Source of the DNA: DATJGR01 sp041739525
GTDB taxonomy: Bacteria; Pseudomonadota; Gammaproteobacteria; Pseudomonadales; Azotimanducaceae
Assembly: GCA_041739525.1 (NCBI GenBank)
Contig: JBGSNQ010000158.1
Coordinates: 62,001 to 126,000 of the forward strand
Length of the DNA: 64,000 nucleotides
Reading direction: 5' to 3'
Position numbers and translations under genes: made by a program. Shown here piece by piece: positions 61,314-64,000 of this stretch; the stretch's first letter is position 1; every line of letters starts with the position of its first letter. The notes under the pieces were generated by a model, which worked only from the letters and a program-made list of their open reading frames with translations, was not told the DNA's origin and did no database searches.

Positions 61314-61835
61314 CTATTGGCTCGGCCGCAGCTGCGCCGCATAATCGTGGAACAGCTGCGCCACTTTCCCGGGATCGTTCACCGAGCTCCACCAGCCGGG
61401 GTGCAACGTCAGTGTCGCGCGATCGATGACGCTGCCCGTGCGAGCGTCGACGAGCGCAACCGGAAAGCGGCTGCCGCTGGATGTGGCATCGGGAATGTCC
61501 ACGTGCATCAAGAGTTCCACGGGTTGTCCATTGGAAGCGATCGGTGCAACCGGGCCAACGGGAATCGGGTCGAGGACGGTCTGAGGATATACACGATTCA
61601 CGCCGTAGAACGCCGCGTTCAGCAGTGCGACCTGGGCCGGATCCTCAGGGTTGTACTCGGCAACGATGGTCAGATAGCCGGGATCATCGAGGCGCCACCG
61701 GGAACTGCGTTCGATCGATAGCTGATCGGTCGCACCGGCAATACCGAACGCCCGGGTGGTGTCTTGCTCGATTCGTTCGATCGTGCAGCCAACCGCCAGA
61801 TTGGCTAACGCGACAAGAAGGAACATCCGAGTCAT
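61314..61835 (-). CDS. Small lipoprotein, possibly DUF4823-like
   Basis: The 173-residue protein has a lipoprotein signal MFLLVALANLAVGC (acylated at C17). The rest is a mixed alpha/beta domain with VELLMHVDIPDATSS and PVALVDARTGSVIDRATLTLHPGWWSS, a pattern that resembles the DUF4823 lipoproteins as I recall them. It lies in the same direction as the DUF1285 gene and 50 bases from moaA. Function unknown. Confidence 0.75.
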   Translation of the reverse strand: MTRMFLLVALANLAVGCTIERIEQDTTRAFGIAGATDQLSIERSSRWRLDDPGYLTIVAEYNPEDPAQVALLNAAFYGVNRVYPQTVLDPIPVGPVAPIASNGQPVELLMHVDIPDATSSGSRFPVALVDARTGSVIDRATLTLHPGWWSSVNDPGKVAQLFHDYAAQLRPSQ

Positions 61836-61885
61836 ATCGGCAAGCGCCAGGAAGGTACAGCGCAAGTATAGAAGGCCCCGTCGTA

Positions 61886-62851
61886 TCAGCCGCCGATGAA
61901 CTTCATTACCGTGACTTCGCCCCGAAACGACACAGATTGCTTGTCCGCCAGCGCCTTCACCAGTAACCCCTGCAACCGCGCCAGGGCGAGATGCTCAGGC
62001 CAGTCGAGAAGATCGCCGATGTAGTGGCGATGGGTGTTCGAAAGGCAGCCATACAAGAAGCCATTCGAGGAAAGACGCAGGCGCGTGCACGCGCTGCAGA
62101 ACGGCTCCGACTCGTTGGCGATGATGCCGAAAACGCCGCGACCGGGGATCTCGTATCGCACCGACGTGGAGTCGTAGGCGGCATCCGTTCGCGCGTATGT
62201 ATAGCGGGCGCCGATCGTTTCGAGCAGCTCTGCCTGTCCAACGAACTGCCGGACGTAGTCGGGGCTGTGCTTCAGATGGCCCATGTTCATCAGCTCGATG
62301 AAGCGCAGTTCGATGCCGCGTTCGAGGCAAAACTCGAGCAACGGCACCACCTGATCGAGGTTCGAATGTCGCATCGGCACCATGTTGATCTTCAGCTTCA
62401 CGTCGGCCGCCCGCATCGATTCTATGCCGCGCAGCACCGTGGCCAAGTCGCCGCCGCGAGCAATCTTCGAGAACGCCAGCGGATTGAGCGTATCGAGACT
62501 GACGTTCAGGCGCTTGATGCCGGAGTCGAGGATCAACCGGGCCTTCTTCTCGAGCAGCTGGCCGTTCGTGGTGATCGAAACGTCGCGCAACGGCTGCTGC
62601 ATGACCGCCGGCAGAAATTGATCGAACTTCGGCGATACGAGCGGCTCGCCCCCGGTGATGCGCAGCTTCTCAATGCCGGCCGCAGACACCAGCAACTCCA
62701 CGGCGCGAATCATCTGCGCAGCCGACAGTTCGTCTTCGGCCGCAACGAGGCGCTTGCCGTTCGGCACGCAATAGTCACAGGCATAGTTGCACGCCGCAGT
62801 GAGGCTCACGCGCAAGTTGCGAAAACGTCTTCCTTGGGCATCGACGATCAT
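61886..62851 (-). CDS. moaA: GTP 3',8-cyclase MoaA (molybdenum cofactor synthesis)
   Basis: The 321-residue radical SAM enzyme has the first iron-sulfur site C21-x3-C25-x2-C28 (CNYACDYC) and a second C-terminal cluster in SEPFCSACTRLRLSSNGFLYGC. It has the C-terminal GG dipeptide that enters the MoaA active site, so it is a true MoaA that makes 3',8-cyclo-GTP. RITGGEPLVSP is the SAM-binding GGE motif. No other mo genes are nearby. An inverted repeat 33-48 bases upstream may control it, and a candidate small RNA is encoded upstream on the other strand. Confidence 0.94.
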   Translation of the reverse strand: MIVDAQGRRFRNLRVSLTAACNYACDYCVPNGKRLVAAEDELSAAQMIRAVELLVSAAGIEKLRITGGEPLVSPKFDQFLPAVMQQPLRDVSITTNGQLLEKKARLILDSGIKRLNVSLDTLNPLAFSKIARGGDLATVLRGIESMRAADVKLKINMVPMRHSNLDQVVPLLEFCLERGIELRFIELMNMGHLKHSPDYVRQFVGQAELLETIGARYTYARTDAAYDSTSVRYEIPGRGVFGIIANESEPFCSACTRLRLSSNGFLYGCLSNTHRHYIGDLLDWPEHLALARLQGLLVKALADKQSVSFRGEVTVMKFIGG

Positions 62852-62883
62852 TATCAGACTGCGTCCAACCGTTTCATGAGCAC

Positions 62884-62899
62884 CGATACTACAGTATCG
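62884..62899. promoter_or_regulatory. Inverted repeat CGATACT-AC-AGTATCG upstream of moaA
   Basis: A perfect seven-base inverted repeat with a two-base centre lies 33-48 bases before the moaA start. The position fits an operator that overlaps the promoter. I do not recognise the binding protein; the half-site does not match ModE, LexA or Fur patterns as I know them. Confidence 0.4.
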
Positions 62900-62989
62900 A
62901 ACAACGCCGGCGCCTGCGCGTTTCGTACCACCCGGTCCGGTGAAGCTGGAACCAGTTCACTGGCGCAGGTGGGAATTTCGGCTTTACTT

Positions 62990-63116
62990 CGCGTGTCGTC
63001 ATCGTGTCTCCCCCAACGAATCGGTGACGACAGGAGCGGTCGACTTCTCCCCAAGACGACCACTCCGGTATGTGACTCCTAGAGATTGGCCCGGCGCAAA
63101 ACGCCGGGCTTTTTTT
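62990..63116 (+). ncRNA. Candidate small RNA: two C-rich-loop hairpins plus intrinsic terminator
   Basis: Three hairpins follow one another on the plus strand. Hairpin 1 pairs 62994-63004 with 63022-63032 (11 pairs, one G-U), with a 17-base loop holding CTCCCCC. Hairpin 2 follows directly and pairs 63033-63042 with 63057-63066 (nine pairs, one mismatch), with a 14-base loop holding TCTCCCC. Hairpin 3 is a terminator (63089-63109) with seven T residues. The C-rich loops could pair with Shine-Dalgarno sequences, as in the sX13 RNA of Xanthomonas. The 5' end is a guess; no clear promoter was found. No protein gene ends in front of the terminator, so it needs its own transcript. Confidence 0.4.
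63089..63116 (+). terminator. Strong intrinsic terminator without a protein gene
   Basis: The stem GCCCGGCG/CGCCGGGC (eight pairs, loop CAAAA, 63089-63109) is followed by seven T residues at 63110-63116. Only the plus strand has the T-run, so it ends plus-strand transcription. The nearest plus-strand protein gene is the ETF-QO gene 2.3 kb upstream, behind three minus-strand genes. Confidence 0.88.
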
Positions 63117-63506
63117 ATTCCCTTCAATTAGTCCTAAACTGTTCAACATGTTCCACGGACTTGCCTTGTAGCGGGCCACCGCCACATTCAGAAGGACCTC
63201 CCACGAAGGACACCAGTCAGTTACTGGTTGCGCTTGGGGTCTACCGCCGTCATGACCGATCAGAAACACTTGGAGACCCAGTGCGCGCTGTAGCCCCTTC
63301 TGGCATACGACTGACTGATTGCACCCGCCCAGATCGGCGCCTGTGACGACGCCGCCCTTCCGGCTCCTGCCGGCGCGCCGGATCATCACGCGAAACGCGG
63401 CGCAGCTGTCGCGAATGCTGTTCGAAAAGCCCATTTGAGAAAATGCGCCGCTCGTTTGGCGTCATCACTTAGCGACCGGATCGAACCCGAATCGCGAGGG
63501 CGGTGT
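63117..63506. other. Intergenic region, no gene recognised
   Basis: I see no protein gene with homology or sensible codon use on either strand in these 390 bases. Two short hairpins (ACCAGT-CAGTT-ACTGGT at 63212-63228 and CCGGC-TCCT-GCCGG near 63358-63371) have no T-run. A minus-strand open frame of 181 codons (62889-63434) crosses the terminator and hairpins and has no recognisable domain, so I treat it as chance. Confidence 0.5.
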
Positions 63507-64000
63507 TCACACCTTCGTCGCGACCACCAAGTCCTGATAGTCGAGAGCGCTCAGGCGTCGGCACCAGTTTCCGTAGTAAAGATGTGGATCACGAAGACCG
63601 TTTGCTTCAAAGACTTCGAGCACATATCGCTCGTAATAAGCCACCGCCGCCTCCGCAGGTTGGCCCTCCACCGTGAGATAACGGCCATGGTCCGTCGCAA
63701 AGGCGATACGGCTGCGACCGGCACGAAGCAGGTCCAGCGATTCCGCGTTCAGCAGAAAGAAGGTGATCAGACATCGACCGCCTGGCTTCAGGACACGATT
63801 TATTTCACTGACGTAGTGCTCCACGTCCTGAGGCACAAGGTGCGTGAAGACCGACGTCAAAAACACGAAATCGAACCGCTGATCGTCGTATGGGAAGCGA
63901 TACTCCGATGCGCTGAATCTACCTGTCGGGTTATACGATCCGTTGTAGACATCGGCAACTTGGAACCGGAAATTGTGGTGCCGGGATGCAATCGATCGTC
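63507..64000 (-). CDS. Class I SAM-dependent methyltransferase (partial)
   Basis: The frame is open to the right edge, so the N-terminal part is outside the window; about 164 codons are seen. RFDFVFLTSVFTHLVPQDVEHYVSEINRVLKPGGRCLITFFLLN contains the post-I and motif III region of small-molecule methyltransferases (type 11), and the SAM-binding glycine loop would be upstream. A YNPTGRFSASEYRFPY stretch before motif II suggests the substrate-binding part. Such enzymes are common in polysaccharide and natural product clusters; the substrate is unknown. Confidence 0.85.
   Translation of the reverse strand, partial: RSIASRHHNFRFQVADVYNGSYNPTGRFSASEYRFPYDDQRFDFVFLTSVFTHLVPQDVEHYVSEINRVLKPGGRCLITFFLLNAESLDLLRAGRSRIAFATDHGRYLTVEGQPAEAAVAYYERYVLEVFEANGLRDPHLYYGNWCRRLSALDYQDLVVATKV

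Noticed and set aside
61991..63082. Plus-strand open frame of 363 codons opposite moaA
   Set aside because: It mirrors moaA, has no family features, and runs through the regulatory repeat and the candidate RNA hairpins.
62889..63434. Minus-strand open frame of 181 codons in the moaA upstream region
   Set aside because: It crosses a strong terminator and two hairpins and has no recognisable domain; the region is better explained as non-coding.

Overview
The window looks like chromosomal DNA of a GC-rich gammaproteobacterium. Supporting genes are a type II secretion operon with Gsp gene order, a heme-binding fatty acid cis/trans isomerase, oxygen-dependent HemF, MoaA, EtfAB with ETF-ubiquinone oxidoreductase, an AsmA protein and exosortase-type polysaccharide genes. 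I cannot name the genus. A lineage near Steroidobacterales, Nevskiales or the xanthomonads is a guess. No rRNA, tRNA, insertion sequence, prophage or CRISPR array was seen. Gene density is high, with many 1-4 base stop/start overlaps.

Layout. 1-2.4 kb: the end of a helical-repeat protein, a class III nucleotide cyclase fused to an FHA domain, and a membrane-anchored triple-FHA protein, all with overlapping ends. 2.5-6.4 kb: a LACTB2-like metallo-beta-lactamase and a two-component pair that resembles the proteobacterial dedicated sortase system (PdsS/PdsR), with no sortase in view. 6.5-16 kb: nicotinamide riboside uptake and kinase, an aminoglycoside phosphotransferase-like kinase, an AraC regulator divergent from a ferritin-like diiron protein, a CoxE-like VWA protein, a sirtuin, and a small catabolic set (luciferase-like monooxygenase, alpha/beta hydrolase, hydroxychromene carboxylate isomerase-like protein). 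16-23.4 kb: AsmA, Cti and an OmpA-family porin. 23.4-30.2 kb: housekeeping enzymes, including a threonine aldolase whose conserved N-terminus lies upstream of any standard start codon.

30.4-39.5 kb: hemF, a CaiB/BaiF CoA-transferase, an HMG-CoA-synthase-like protein fused to a DUF35 domain but lacking all three catalytic residues, an SCP2-type thiolase, two acyl-CoA dehydrogenases and a serine hydrolase. This reads as a CoA-thioester degradation cluster whose electrons could pass through the EtfAB and ETF-QO genes at 57-61 kb. 39.5-43 kb: three exopolysaccharide genes of the XrtA/PEP-CTERM type. 43-47.5 kb: a penicillin acylase, a periplasmic SAM hydrolase-like protein and two poorly known genes. 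47.6-55 kb: gspE-F-G-H-I-J-K-L-M on the minus strand, without gspC, gspD or gspN. 55-57.2 kb: an ECF sigma factor with a miniature FecR, then pyrB. 57.2-62.9 kb: etfA, etfB, ETF-QO, a DUF1285 protein, a lipoprotein and moaA. 62.9-63.5 kb: no protein gene, but the plus strand encodes two adjacent hairpins with C-rich loops followed by a strong intrinsic terminator, a good candidate for an undescribed small RNA. The window ends inside a SAM-dependent methyltransferase.
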